From Pomphorhynchus laevis (Eukaryota; Acanthocephala; Palaeacanthocephala; Echinorhynchida; Pomphorhynchidae): DNA of 64,000 nt. Positions 33,011 to 45,224 of the stretch are shown here, one piece after another (the first letter of the stretch is position 1; every line of letters begins with the position of its first letter). Under the pieces are notes generated by a model. The model saw only the letters and a program-made list of their open reading frames with translations. It made no database searches and had not been told where the DNA came from. The translations under genes and the position numbers were made by a program. Where the stretch lies: assembly GCA_012934845.2 (NCBI GenBank), contig WNNJ02001735.1:1-64000 (forward strand). Direction: 5' to 3'.

Positions 33011-33247
33011 TTACGGGTTTATGCTTACGTGTAAGCATAATGATGATCCTTCAATCGAACTCTCGACATTCATGCATGTTGACATTTGTTCTGATCGATT
33101 TGAACATCTAGACCCTACAAAGCAGTTTGTGCACGATCTACCTGCTCGGGCACAAGAACAGTTTTTACAGACAGCGTTTGATCCATTACAGCAACAGCAT
33201 CGTTTAGTATTAATTCGATCACACGCGACGGATTCGTTTTCATTCAT
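33011..33247 (-). pseudogene. Retroelement N-terminal Cys-rich motif, minus-strand copy
   Basis: The 78-aa frame reads KRCCCCNGSNAVCKNCSCA, then CTNC and RCSNRSEQ, the same Cys spacing as at 23550, 45686 and 50751. It is the 5' end of the element whose C-terminal part is at 30850-31485. Confidence 0.75.
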
Positions 33248-33259
33248 TGTGCTTCGTAG

Positions 33260-35175
33260 ACTATTGACTTAGCTCACAATTGATGTGATATCGTTGAGCC
33301 AAAAGCGTTGCTTGTATCTTGACTGTATATATATTAGATTTGTAATTAGTGTAAGTAATTACTGATCAGGATATTTAATAATACTAATCTTATCCACCAA
33401 GATTTTTGAACTCTGGAATGTATGTTATTTATCTCAAATGTATGCTATTTTATCTCTCAAACTTTTTTTAAAAATATTAATAATATTAATAATATTATTA
33501 ATAATAATCTGAGAAATTTTATTTTATTTCATTTGTAAATGAAGTGTGATATGTAGTAGTAATTAAATAAATATTAACAAAAAATAAGATGAGAAAAAAA
33601 TATTTTAATTAAAATAATTAAAGTAGCTAACCTTCTTCTGTCGATTTCGCATATATTTTTTTATCAATATAAATTTATTTCTTACCAATTCTAGACTTAA
33701 TTTCATTATGGAAAATGATTTAATTGTGATTTACTGCAACATACATTTCCTTGAAGGAAATATAAATGACAACGAATTATTGGAGCTGGATCAAAGAAAA
33801 GAGAATTTTTTTATATTTCGCTAACTTCTGTTTATTATAAATGTTTAGATACAATATTTAAAACCAATATAAAAATTACAATAATGTGCAAGCAAAATGA
33901 ATAACTTTATGTCTTTGTAGTGTAAGCGTTACATCTTCAGAAAATGGTAATTTTTCTGAAGATAATTTCTGAAGATAATCTTCAGAAAATGGTAACTTAA
34001 TGAAGGAAAAAGGAAAGAAGAAATTATTTTTGTTAGCATCTTCAGAAATTAATTGAATTAAATAAAATTGCATTTTCGGAAGATGCTAACAAAAGTTATC
34101 GAAATATCAAGAAAAATCCTTTTTTCTTTGATCCAGCTCAAGTAATTCTTAATCAATAATGGATAATTATCAACTATTTAAAATAAACGGCAACATTAAC
34201 GACAACATTTTTGTTAGTGATAGGAGTTTAAAGATAGGAATTGTTATTTTTGTAAGAGAGCAAATAACAATAAACGTTCATCCACAACGATAGGAACAAA
34301 TAAATGTCCGGATAAATCTTTATAAAATAGTTATACTTTATCTCGTATCGTTATCGTCTATTATAAACGTTTAATGATAATTTTAAATAAATTAAATTAT
34401 TGATTAAACTATTATTGAGTCAATAAAATATTGACTCAATAATAATCATTCAAAGAAGATCAAAAATATTTCTTAGAAATTTAATTTGCAGACTTTTTAA
34501 AATGTTATTGCGTTCGATGAAAATAAAAAGATTCTGTAATATTATGAGATAATATTATGTTTAGTTTTATACTAATTAAATAATTATTCACTTATTAAAT
34601 AATTATTCACTTATTCTTCTTCTTTTTCTTCAGCGTTTGTTCCGCTTCGTTACGGAGTAGGCTTTTTCCACTGTCATGCCAATGGGCCTTATTGATGGTT
34701 GTTGTTTGTTTGCGCGAAAAACGAGGTTGTACCATCGTAGTCGTCTATTGGTAAAGTTCATTGAGAAACCATTTGTTTTATGACTGGCTTGTCACGAAGT
34801 CTATCGCTAACCCTCCTCCTTTCTCAGCAGGGCTTGGGACCGGCAATGACGGAGTTAATATATTCAATTATTATAATAATTATATTATAAAATATAATAT
34901 ATAACATGTTTAAAATATAAAATAAGTATTATGCAAAATTTGTTTAATATTATATAAATAAAAATGATATTATTTATTATATCAAATATTATTATGCTAA
35001 ACTTGATATTATTTTAAGTTAGATATTATGTGTTTTTTAAATTGAAGATAAATTAAAAGCTTACACTTAATATTAGTACGCTTCAGTTCAGTATTGCATC
35101 TTCATGTACATAATGCTCACAATTAGAAGTATATTTGACACCATTCCGTTTTAATTTTTAATTTTTAATATCCAG
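33260..35175. other. Rest of the GPCR intron, no gene seen
   Basis: AT-rich. Around 33940-34080 there are several inverted TCTTCAGAAA/TTTCTGAAGA words. A GC-richer stretch at about 34620-34860 begins with a TTCTTC run and contains GGGCTTGGGACCGGC; a vaguely similar block lies at 60360-60560. It may be an old repeat. Confidence 0.4.
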
Positions 35176-35610
35176 GTTTACGCATGATTATCAATGTCTG
35201 GTATAGTGTATTTAATACCTTTTATTATAATTATCATTAGTAATTGTTGGAACATACAACAGATGCGTGAAATAAGTCGAAGAACGAAATTTCTTAACAA
35301 ACTCAGTCAATCATATTCCAGACTACGAAAAACTATCTGGGCAATCATGGTCATGTTCTTTGTATGCCAATCTCCAATTCTGATGTTAAATGTGTTCACA
35401 TCAATTATCACCACATGTCATTCAAGCGAATTCTCAAAGGTCAGATTTATATCCAACATCAAACTCGAGTATTTACTATCTTTTGTTCGATGCGTTTGTG
35501 ATTTACTCATGGTCCTTAATGCATCAACAAATTTCGTACTCTATTGTTGCTGCTGTAACCATTTCAAACAGACTGTACTCAAGAAGATTAAATGTATTTT
35601 ACACGGCTAA
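35176..35610 (+). CDS. GPCR second exon (TM5-TM7)
   Basis: The frame 35194-35610 holds TM5 (VYLIPFIIIIISN), TM6 with FFVCQSPILML in place of CWxP, and TM7 with LNASTNFVLYCCC, the NPxxY-equivalent NxxNFxxYC of FMRFamide-type receptors, then a short basic tail. A good acceptor TTAATATCCAG precedes 35176. Joined to GTAAGC at 30674, or read straight through, the first codons hit a stop. Another frame from 35178 reads LRMIINVWYSV, which looks like the start of TM5, so one frame slip near 35205 or a missing small exon is implied. The gene is either recently inactivated or has an unrecognised exon. Confidence 0.7.
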
Positions 35611-35836
35611 GCAAATGAAAAACATTGATGATTGAGCAAACCCATTTTGTTCAGTCGTCCTTATAAAAAATACCTTCTTATTTGTTCAATGTTGTTTTAA
35701 TTGCTAGTAAAATAAAAAACATCTTATAAATTTATTTATCAATAAATTTGAATAAAATTTATTACTTATTAAATAATAAATAATAAACGTATTTTATATA
35801 TTTAATAATAAATAAATAAAATAATATTATATTATA

Positions 35837-36080
35837 CAGAGTATTTCATTATTATAGACCCCTTTTTGCATTATTATAGACCCCTTTTTGTATTATTATA
35901 GACCCCTGTTTGCATTATTATAGACCCCTATTTGCATTATTATAGAACCCTTTTTGCATTATTATGGACCCCTTTTTGCATTATTATAGACCCCTTTTTG
36001 CATTATTATAGACCCCTATTTGCATTATTATAGACCCCTATTTGCATTATTATAGACTCCTCCTTCAGGTTGCTTTGGTT
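35837..36080. repeat. Left terminal inverted repeat of the Tc1-like element
   Basis: Outer 11 bp CAGAGTATTTC, then about ten 22-bp units that vary at one or two positions, then the inner CCTTCAGGTTGCTTTGGTT. Length is about 244 bp, against 200 bp on the right, because the unit number differs. Confidence 0.92.
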
Positions 36081-36202
36081 CATGTTATTTTTTACGAATA
36101 ACCATAATATAATTTTAAAACTAAAAATATAAAAAGGTATTTAATTTAAATAAAATCAGCATGTACAATTGCTTGTAAAATCCATCTTCTCATATGTTCA
36201 AA

Positions 36203-37196
36203 TTATCCAGTCATTATGAAGTTATCATTTGTAACTAGGTCATTAATTACACCAATAAGCATTTGAGGATTGGTAGATGCGGGTCGTTGTTTGACTCTTG
36301 CTTTTAGATATGCAAAGAATTCTTCAATAGGATTGAGCTGAGGAGAGTACGGAGGTAAGAACATAAGTATGTAGTTTTTCCTATTAAACGCTTCGCGAAC
36401 CTCGGCTGTATTGTGTATGGATGCGTTGTCCATTATTACATATTTCCTGTTGTTGCTTTCTAACGGTGGAAACTTTGAAGAATTGAATTCTATAATATCA
36501 ATAGATTTAAAACTTCCGATTTTGGTTTTATGTGCGAAAACACCAGAAGTTGTTATAGCACACAGCAGTGAAACATTTACACCTTTCGAATTTGGGACAT
36601 TAATAAAACACTTCGTATTTTTTGGCGAATACCCCATTTTCTGATGCAAATGTAGATTAAACCCAGATTCGTCAAGAAAAACCAATCTGTCATCAGCAAT
36701 CGTATTGATAGTTGTTCAATATTGGGCCCTTGTTGTTTTGTTGATGTTACTGTTTCTATTTATCGGAACCAAGGTCAGCGTCTTCCTTGTGTAATTCATT
36801 TTCTTTATGATTCTTGAGACGGTTGAAATGGAATAGGAACCTAAAGCATTGTATGAAGAAAGAGTAGATGCCAGTGTTTTTAAACTTGCGCATGGGTTAG
36901 AAGCTATCTCTGTAGATAAAATGCTTTTCTCAAACGACAAATTTTTCAAGTTCAATGTTTTTTTCTCCAGCAGTTTTAAAATTTGTTAAATCAACAAAAT
37001 CCCCATTGATATATTTCTTATATAACCTTTTTACTGTACTTTTTGATATGTTTAATATAGAAGACATGTCCTTAAAGGTTAAGTCCTTTCCCTGCTGATT
37101 GAGAAAACATTCTATAATGTTTCTGGTAATCACTTGTCTCTTTTTACGTGTTTCTTCTTCATGTTCTCTGCTGGTTTCTGAATTGTGAGTATTCAT
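36203..37196 (-). pseudogene. Tc1-like transposase
   Basis: Minus-strand transposase in three frames. The N-terminal part (36930-37196) has helix-turn-helix sequence (LTFKDMSSILNISKSTVKRL). The middle part (36716-36955) has a second HTH (YSISTVSRIIKKMNYTRKTL). The catalytic part (36203-36685) has FLDESGFN, VIMDNASIHN and PPYSPQLNPIEEFF. There are 34 residues between the second Asp and the Glu, so it is DD34E. Parts 1 and 2 differ by one base at a run of seven A (about 36957-36964). Parts 2 and 3 share one frame separated by a single TGA. It cuts and rejoins at TA. All three acidic residues are present. Confidence 0.9.
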
Positions 37197-37224
37197 TCTT
37201 GGGTAAAATTTTTATTTAAATATA

Positions 37225-37424
37225 AACCAAAGCAACCTGAAGGAGGGGTCTATAACAATGCAAATAGGGGTCTATAATAATGCAAAAAGGGTTCTATAAT
37301 AATGCAAATAGGGGTCTATAATAATGCAAATAGGGGTCTATAATAATGCAAATAGGGGTCTATAATAATGCAAATAGGGGTCTATAATAATGCAAAAAGG
37401 GGTCTATAATAATGAAATACTCTG
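37225..37424. repeat. Right terminal inverted repeat of the Tc1-like element
   Basis: Mirror of the left end. The inner AACCAAAGCAACCTGAAGG is followed by one variant unit and seven 22-bp units (37261-37414), then GAAATACTCTG and the flanking TA (37425-37426). Confidence 0.92.
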
Positions 37425-37428
37425 TAAT

Positions 37429-37794
37429 ATTAAAAATTGATTGTTCACTCATTCTAATTTATATTTAATTAGTCTATCCCCTAATTAAATATTATTTAAT
37501 TATAAATTATCCTTCTACCTTTATTATTCTATTACGAGAATAAAGATATTTTACAAATTTATCCTTAAAATTCTGATTTTTTAAAGTTTAAATATATCTA
37601 TATCTATATTACCTATAATCTTTTAATATTTTATAACTATATATAATATTACTATTATATATAATAGATAAAAATTTACTATAATATTTTATAGTATAAT
37701 ATAAATATTAATATTAATATAATATCTATATAAAATAAATATTATAATTTATAATATTTTTTAATAATTTACTATAATATTTACTAATATATTA
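37429..37794. other. AT-rich spacer
   Basis: Very AT-rich with many TATAATAT runs. No gene is seen. It separates the Tc1-like element from the inverted repeat flanking the Ty3/gypsy fossil. Confidence 0.5.
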
Positions 37795-37795
37795 G

Positions 37796-38045
37796 TAGGT
37801 CTGTATAAACCCGTCGAAGGTCTGTGATACAATTTATATTTTGTATGTATTTGTATTGTAAGTAGTTAGTTATAATACAGAATTGAATGTTATTTATCTC
37901 AAATGTAAGTAGTTAGTAATAATCAAGAATTTTTAAACTATTTACAGAATTTTTAAACTATTTATATTTTATATATACATTTACTAATATATCATTAAAA
38001 TTCTGAATTTTATTTACGATTTTTCTGTCGATAAATATATTTATC
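37796..38045. repeat. Left arm of a long inverted repeat around the gypsy fossil
   Basis: Starts GTAGGTCTGTATAAACCCG. It is highly similar to the reverse complement of 41820-42070, apart from a small indel region near its middle. It contains two direct GTAAGTAGTTAGT words. Confidence 0.85.
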
Positions 38046-38099
38046 TAAGCAATGAAAAATATCTCTTACATATACGTTTATCGCTTTAAATACTAATAG

Positions 38100-41000
38100 T
38101 TTACTCAACTATTGTGGTGGTCTTTGCGGGATATGGACAAGCTATTCAAACCTAAAACATTTGCAACGCCGATCAATACAGCCGAATCAGAAAATTCATG
38201 GACACATTAAAAGCGGCGTTTCGAAAAGTATCTGACGAAACTTACCGACCTAAACGAAAACGATATGTTCGATATACTCATAAATCACGTGTCGCCTAGC
38301 ATCAACAGCTACATTACGACAACCAACGATTATAATATCGCGCTAAAACAACTGAATGACTTCTACCTGCAGCCAAGAAACAAAGTATTTGCACGTTTTC
38401 AGCTAACGTCCTGCAAACAGTCCCAGAATCTGTCAATAGATGATTTCGTTCATGCATTGAATCAGCTGGCCAAGAATTGCGAATTCAAAGAGTAAAAGCC
38501 GACGAACATCGCAGCTTATGTGTCCGTGACGCATTCATTTCTGGATTAAGATCTGGCGACATTAAGCAAAGATTGCTTGAGGTACCCAAGCTCACCTTGC
38601 TGGCTGCAGTTGAAAAAGCCAGAACACTGGAGTCCGCGTAATTAAATGCTGAAGCATATCGAATGTCAGATGCACATGTGTCAGCAGTCTCCGAACAAAG
38701 TAACACAGAAGGTACTTCACCACCCTGTGCTGCAAAATATGCATGCTTTTTTATGGGAAGGATCGACACCCTCGGAGCAAATGTCCCGTCAGGCTTGCGC
38801 GGTGTCGAAGAAGCAAAAAAATCGGTCACTTTTTGATTGTCTGCCGGTCAGACCCCACTGCTCCCTGTCGTTCCGCTGCAACAACTATCGAACAGTCTAA
38901 TCAATATCCGTATCTCGCTAACCTATCATTATCTGCCGCCAAATCTGACGACATAGCCTGGGCAAAAATTAAAGTACGTCTTAACGACTTTACTCTCAAG
39001 GCGTTAATAGACGAGGGCAGCGGGTAGAACTTCATTTACACAACGAGGCGATACGCTTTAAGTTAAGAAGAATTAACATCAAGTACAAAGTGTTCATGCC
39101 GTCCAGTGACTACGGATCCGCTATACGTTACTGCTGTACCGCTGATGTAACCATTAAGGAAGCAGAATACAAGTCCGTACGCTTTTTGTGTCTCAACAAT
39201 TTATGCAATGACATTTTTCTCGGACATCCATTTCTTTCGAATCATGAATCTCTCACTGTGAAATTCAACGTAGTAAGACCACCGCTGACTATGGGAGCTA
39301 TATGTGCTATCAATATCCAGACACCGTCTCCTTTTTCGTCCCTGACATCCGACTGTAGTCCAGTAGCGGTCAAATCCAGACGATAAGATATGCATCATAT
39401 GAAGTTCATCAGATGTGATGTTCTCAGGATGATAAAAGAAGGAATCATCGAAAGGTGTCAAGCACCATGAAGGGCACATGTTGTCGTAGTCAATAGCGAT
39501 AGCGGCAAACCGCGGCTAGTTGTTGATTATGCCACAACTATCAACAACTTCACTCTCCTCGACGCTTACCCCCTACCGCGAATCGATACGCTTGCAGAGA
39601 AAATCGAACGATACTCTGTTTACAGTTAATTTTACCTAAAAGTGACGTATTACCAATTAGAGCTGCACCACTCCGACCTATCATTCACTGCGTTTGAAGC
39701 CGACGGATCCTTGTACCAGTTCAGGCGGCTTCCGTTTGACCTCACGAACGCTCTCACCGTGTTCCAACGGGTGATCGATCAGATCATTCAAACGGAAAAT
39801 CTAAATGGTACCTTTGCCTACCTAGATGATTTTGTTGTGTGTGGTCATTCTATTCCCGACCATGACCAGAACTTCAACAATCAGTTGAAAGCTATTCAGA
39901 AATGCAACATAACTCTGTACGCTGAGAAGTGTGAAAAATATACCCTTCGTCTGAGCATTCTCGGTTATGTAATCGAACACGGAAAACTGCGTCCAGATTC
40001 TGCCCGCGTTAAGCCACTCCGATACATGACGGAACCAACGTGCGAAAGAGATATGAAGAGACTACTAGGATGTTCGCCCATTACTCAAGATGGATAAGGA
40101 ATTATTCCGAACGTATTCGACCATTAATCGAATGCCAGTCGTTCCCGTTGCATAGCGAAGCTGTTGATACATTTGAAGACATGCGTCGCGACGTACTCGA
40201 TGCAGTACTTACAACAGTAGATCCTGACAAGCAACTCATAGTACAAACAGACGCATCTAATCACGCAATCGGAGCAGTTATGTCACAAGACGATCGCCCT
40301 GTTGCTTTCTTCTCAAAAACTCTCCAAGCCTTATATTATTTGGAAATATATTTTCGCGTAACAACGGATCAACGAAGCGTTTCCGTTATTTTCAAGAAGA
40401 CCGACCGTAGTCAAATCTAAAATGTAAAGTTAACTCGGGGGAAGTATAACGCCTGTCATCCAGGCGTTATACGGATGCATTACTTTGTAAGTACAAGGAA
40501 TTTACCATTCTCGGTTTCTGATGTGCGTTAGATTATTTCGAGCTGTCCTACATGTGCAAGGCTAAAACAGATTCAGATAGAAACTGCTCATCTCATCAAA
40601 GCCACTTGTCCTTTTGAAAGGATTTCCATCCATGGACTTTAAAGGTCCTCTTCCCAGTTGCGACAATAATCGATATTTGCTCACAGTGATAGACGAATTC
40701 TCGAGATACCCGTTCGGGTTTGCGTGTATAATGATATGTCGGCCGATATGGTCATCCACTATTTAAACAGTCTATTTTTCTTATTCGGTCTTATGGATTG
40801 CATACATTGCGACCAAGGGTCCGCGTTTATGGAACGAAATTTAAAGTCTTTTCTTCTAAGGCACGGGATCACGTTGAGTCCCTCCAGTCTGTATAACACG
40901 ACAGGAAATTCCCAGATAGAGCGCGCCAGCGGCACCATATGGCGGACGATTGAATTTGTAGTAGCGATCCGAAGGCTTGATATCACGCAGTGGCAGCAAT

Positions 41001-41560
41001 GTTTACCTCTGGCCCTGCATGCAATACGATCGTTATTGTGTGTAGCCATCAATTTTACGGCACACGAGCGTTTCGTTAAATTTGAACAGCGAACGAGCTC
41101 GAATAACAATGTCCCACAATGGATGCTGAATCCAGGTCTTGCAGTTTTGAAGAGATACGTTGCTACCAGTAAGTATGACGACTGAAGCGAAATAGTAAAT
41201 CTGGAGGAGAGCAATTCGAAGACAGCGCGCATAAAACGCTCTGACGGATCGAAGACAGTGGTGTCCTTGAAACACTTTGCCCGTTACCGCGAGTCGACAA
41301 CGAAGTCTATAGCTCTCAGCAGCCGATTCCTCAGATGTGGACAACTTCATCGATGACTCCTACGGTCCGGCGATTATAACCAATCATGCATTGCGGAGGA
41401 GAGCACGATGCCAAGTCACGTGGATGAGACGAGTGCAGATTGCGCTTTACCACCGAAGATTCATCGGGAGAATAAAAAATCACATCGTCCCAAGGAGCGA
41501 AATTTCGTAGGTATGGAAGAAAGATCCAAACACCTAATTACCTGGACGATTACGATCTAA
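38100..41560 (+). mobile_element. Fossil Ty3/gypsy-type gag-pol body
   Basis: In order along the plus strand: a gag-like region (about 38200-38650), a zinc-knuckle and protease region (about 38650-39390), reverse transcriptase (about 39500-40080), RNase H (about 40170-40420) and integrase (about 40590-41350). The order RT, RNase H, integrase places it in Ty3/gypsy. It is broken in many places, roughly ten or more. No direct LTRs were found; instead the body sits between inverted repeats. Arm similarity suggests moderate age. Treated as a fossil. Confidence 0.85.
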
Positions 41561-41819
41561 GCCTTTAAAGAAGCCAGGGAGAACGTCGTATTGTGATAAC
41601 TCTTGATTGTGTATTTCTAGATAGTTGAGTAAAAGCAATCGACTTTCCTCTTACCAGAATATTAAATACATAATATATATAGTCTTAATATAATTAATAA
41701 TATTAAATAATATAGGTACTTGCGAAATATCAAAATAATTTTGTCTTTCAATTTTACCTGATCGTTTCTGAATATTTTAAATTGCCATCAACAATTTAAA
41801 ATTTATTTATTTTTTTAAT

Positions 41820-42070
41820 TTAATATTTATCGACAGAAAAATTGTAAATATAATTCAGAATTTTAATGACATATTAGTTAATGTATTTATAAAATATAAA
41901 TATATATATTTATAAAATAGTAAATAGTTTAAAAATTCTTGATTATAACTAACTACTTACATTTGAGATAAATAGCATTTAATTCTGTATTATAACTAAC
42001 TACTTACAATATAAATACATACAAAATATAAATTGTATCACAGACCTTCAACGGGTTTATACAGACCTAC
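41820..42070. repeat. Right arm of the long inverted repeat
   Basis: Reverse complement of 37796-38045, ending CGGGTTTATACAGACCTAC at 42070. A short piece of it (TTGATTATAACTAACTACTTAC) recurs at about 50680-50703, upstream of another retroelement copy. No convincing target duplication is seen beside the arms. Confidence 0.85.
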
Positions 42071-43841
42071 AACGAGTTCTTACGACAACGAAAACGCATG
42101 TTCAATTTTCATTGACATCTTATTATGTCAAATAGAAAGCTAACTAAAATGTCGGCCAGCAATCCAAGTCCGTCAAGGAAACTTACATCGAAAAGTAAAT
42201 TGGATGCGACAACAAAGACTGCAATGTTTGGACTCACTTTGCCATTCCTTTCACTGACGAGGACAACGTTTCAAGAGGAATTTCCTCTTCGGCTTCTGTT
42301 GTGCTGCCCTCGTAGGTATGCTAATGATTCATGACTACTCAAACAGTAGAGACGCTCTGTAGGCTAACAAAACAGAGTTGTTTTACTTAAATGAACTTAA
42401 TAATGTCTCTCTGTCGACTCAGACCGCTGTTATACATAGACCATCATCCAACGACAAAATATCCTTCGAGCTATCGTCGTCATCGTTTGCTTACCAACTC
42501 CTTCACCATCTATGGATCCCGTTTTTGAAACTTCTCTCACACAGACTCCTCTTAAACTATGGATAAAACTTCCATTAATCTTCATCTTCCTAACAATGCA
42601 AACAGTAAAAACCTTCATCTCGTACCTCATTTTTCCTATTCTTTCCCGCATCTAAATACATCACATACCTCTTTCTTCTCTCCAAGTACTCCTTACTCTA
42701 CCTCCACCGTATCATTTCGCTCCTAAATATCCGATGTCGTCTCATTTCTCCCCCTTGTCTTCTTTGCTAGTCGATCTCGCTCCTCCTTGCTGTTTTTAAC
42801 TTGCAGTTAAAAACAGCAAGTTTTTAACTGCTACAATGACTATACATCCTTGTCAATTACTGATCCTGGTTTGTCCGATCATTTCCTTGTCACTCTTACT
42901 CGTCCCCATCCTCCTTCTCCGTCCCCACTATTATCCACACCAAATCGACCCTGGAAACTTCTCGATATCCCTATTCTCTGCACAGCCTTGCTCAATTATT
43001 CACTCTTTTCACCTCCTCTTAACTATCTCTCTCCCGATGATCTCTGCATTCTGTTTGATTCTCAACTTATGTCTATCATCAATAACCTTCTGCCTACTCG
43101 ACCACGACGTTTCAGCGGTCGCGCTTTGATCCCTGGATCGATTCAGAATGTAGTCTTTCTAAGCGTCGGATCCGTTGCTCTTTTCGTGTTTGATCGCTTT
43201 CTTAAAGGTTCTCCAACCTCACTCACTCCCAATCTCCGTGCTTCCAATATGTCTCACAGCCGTTCCCATCTCATCCTTAAGCGAACTAAACTTACTTTCT
43301 TTTGGCGAAATCAACTTGAGTCATATTCCAACTATAAATCTCATTGGAAAATCTTAAACTCAATTCTTTCACGATCATCTACCCTTTTCAATATAAATCC
43401 TGATGAATTTTCCTCTTATCGGCAATCTAAGCTGTCTAATTTAATTTCCGTTCTACACATATGCCCTTTGTATCCTCTCATATCTTTTAATACTTCCTTC
43501 CCATAGCTATTTCACCTTATTTCCGTTTTGTCTGACGAAGTTTCTTCGGTTCTTCTATCATTACCTAATAAAACCTCGCCTTCTGACTCAATTCCTACCC
43601 ACTTGCTTAAAAAATTTGCTCATTTATCTCACCATTTCTAACCACTTTGTTCAACTTGTCTATCCGCAACCGCACATTTTCTTCCAACTGGAAATGCTCC
43701 ACTTTTCGCCCTCTCCTAAAAAAGAAATTACTCGACCAATCACTACCATCGTCGTACCGTCCTATCTAACTTATCCCAACCCTATCTCAACTCCTTGAGC
43801 GTTTTCTCAAGAAAGTTAATGCTTAACTTGCTTGAGAAAAC

Positions 43842-44822
43842 TTGCTCCCTCCCTTCAAAGCTGCTTTTTGCTCTAATCACTCTGCTGAAATTGCATATCT
43901 TAAAGTATATAACAACTTATTCATTTCGCGCGATCAAAAATTATGTAGTGTCATAGTTTCTCATGATATATCATCTGCTTTCGACATCGTCGATCACTCG
44001 ATTCTTCTCCATCGTCTTCGTCATGATTATGGCTTCTCTTTGATCACTGTAGTTTGGTTTTCTTCATATCTATCAAACCGTACTTTTCGCGTTTGTTCTA
44101 ACTCTTCTCTTTCCCATGCTTCTTCCATCCCGTCCGATGTTCCACAAGGCTCCGTATCAGGCACTTTCTTTTTCTCTCTTCTTGGTGATTTGTCTTCTAT
44201 CTCTCATACATTTAATTTTCATGTTATGCAATATGCGGATGACATTCTCATCTATGCTCACGCACCTGCTTATCGTATTCATTGTCTTAGTGTTTATGCT
44301 TCCAACTGTCTTGTCTCAATTTTCAATCATCTTTCTTCTCTTCGTCTTTCTCTGAATCCCAATAAATCAAAAATAATGTGAATACTTCCTCGACGCTTCG
44401 GCATAGAACCGGCCTTCGTATCATTAAATTCTACAATTTTCTCTATCGTTGACAATCTCGTTTTCCTAGGCTTCCATTTCGACGACAGACTTTCACTTAA
44501 ACCTTTCGTTAGAGATAAAGTACGCTCATCTACCCTGATTATCCGCAACCTCCGTCAAATTCGTAGATTGATCGATTTCCCTTCATGTATTACTCTCATA
44601 TCTTATCTCATTTTCTCGATACTTGATTATTGTCTTAGTCTATTTTCCAACTCACCTAAATCCATTCTTCTTCCTTTACAACGCATCATCAACGCAGCCG
44701 TCCGAATTCACCTCCGTCTTCGTCGTTTTGAGCATACATCCAACCATATTATTTCTCTCGATTTGCCTACAATTTATTGTCGTGTTCAAATTCGTCTTCT
44801 TATCATTGCTTTCCGCCTTTAA
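43842..44822 (+). pseudogene. LINE reverse transcriptase palm and thumb
   Basis: The frame 43842-44381 carries VSHDISSAFDIVDHSILLHRL (motif A region), VPQGSVSGTFFFSLLGDL (motif B with SVSG for the usual SVLGP) and MQYADDILIYAHA (motif C). The following frame (44568-44822) has NSPKSILLPLQRIINAAVRI, the thumb block typical of CR1/L2 clades. A stop separates them near 44380. Confidence 0.8.
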
Positions 44823-45109
44823 CTTTCCATACCCCTTAATTTCTCAATCTTCCTTTTCTTGATAATTCTCGTCATCTTTACTGTTCCTTGCGTTCCCGTA
44901 ATTCCCTTCTTTTATGAAGGGAATTACGTAGTCCCAAACTACTCTACCTCTTTGGTCTTCCGCTCCTTCGTTGTGGCTGCTCCTCTCTCGTGGAATCATC
45001 TGTCATTCATATCCACCAATCAACATCAATGCCGTGCTTCAAACGCCTTATCCGATTTCATTTAAACAATTAATTAATAAACCTGTATGACTTCTGCTGT
45101 TTTTTGTTA

Positions 45110-45147
45110 GTGGACTTGTAAGCGTGCAGCTGTCACGCATTTGCCAC
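45110..45147 (+). promoter_or_regulatory. Conserved 3' hairpin of the CR1/L2-like LINE
   Basis: Outer arms GTGG/CCAC and inner arms GCGTG/CACGC enclose a 7-nt loop. The same structure with compensating changes occurs at 47108-47145, and as a diverged tail at 50592-50624. By analogy with LINEs whose RT recognises a 3' stem-loop, it is likely the RT recognition signal. Confidence 0.75.
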
Positions 45148-45224
45148 CTTAAAAAATAAAAATTAAGTTGGGTTTTAATGTATATCACATCCTGACAGAA
45201 CTATTTCCCAGAAAGTATGACTAT

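Larger units (their letters stand above)
35837..37424 (-). mobile_element. Tc1-like (DD34E) DNA transposon with tandem-repeat termini
   Basis: A 1588-bp element flanked by TA on both sides. The ends start with CAGAGTATTTCATTATTATA in inverted orientation. Each terminal inverted repeat is built of a 22-bp unit containing ATTATTATAGACCCC: about ten units on the left and about eight on the right. Both arms end inward in CCTTCAGGTTGCTTTGGTT. The transposase lies on the minus strand and needs only one frame slip and one stop to explain its breaks, so the copy is young. Confidence 0.92.
42110..45170 (+). mobile_element. CR1/L2-like LINE, decayed, with 3' hairpin
   Basis: A GC-richer pyrimidine-biased block. 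Fragments in order: an unassigned 5' part (42125-42650), the end of an endonuclease domain (GLSDHFLVTL, about 42868-42900), the RT N-terminal region (42850-43506), the RT palm (43842-44381) and the thumb (to about 44820). The 3' end has the hairpin at 45110-45147 and an A-rich tail. A second copy of the same element is the insert at 46177-47160. Several fold-backs lie inside (42786-42820, 43797-43847, 44897-44928). Confidence 0.8.

Noticed and set aside
35848-36080. Tandem 22-bp repeats as a CRISPR array or free satellite
   Set aside because: Units are directly adjacent without spacers, and the array is mirrored at 37.2-37.4 kb around a transposase with TA at both outer ends; it is the transposon terminus.
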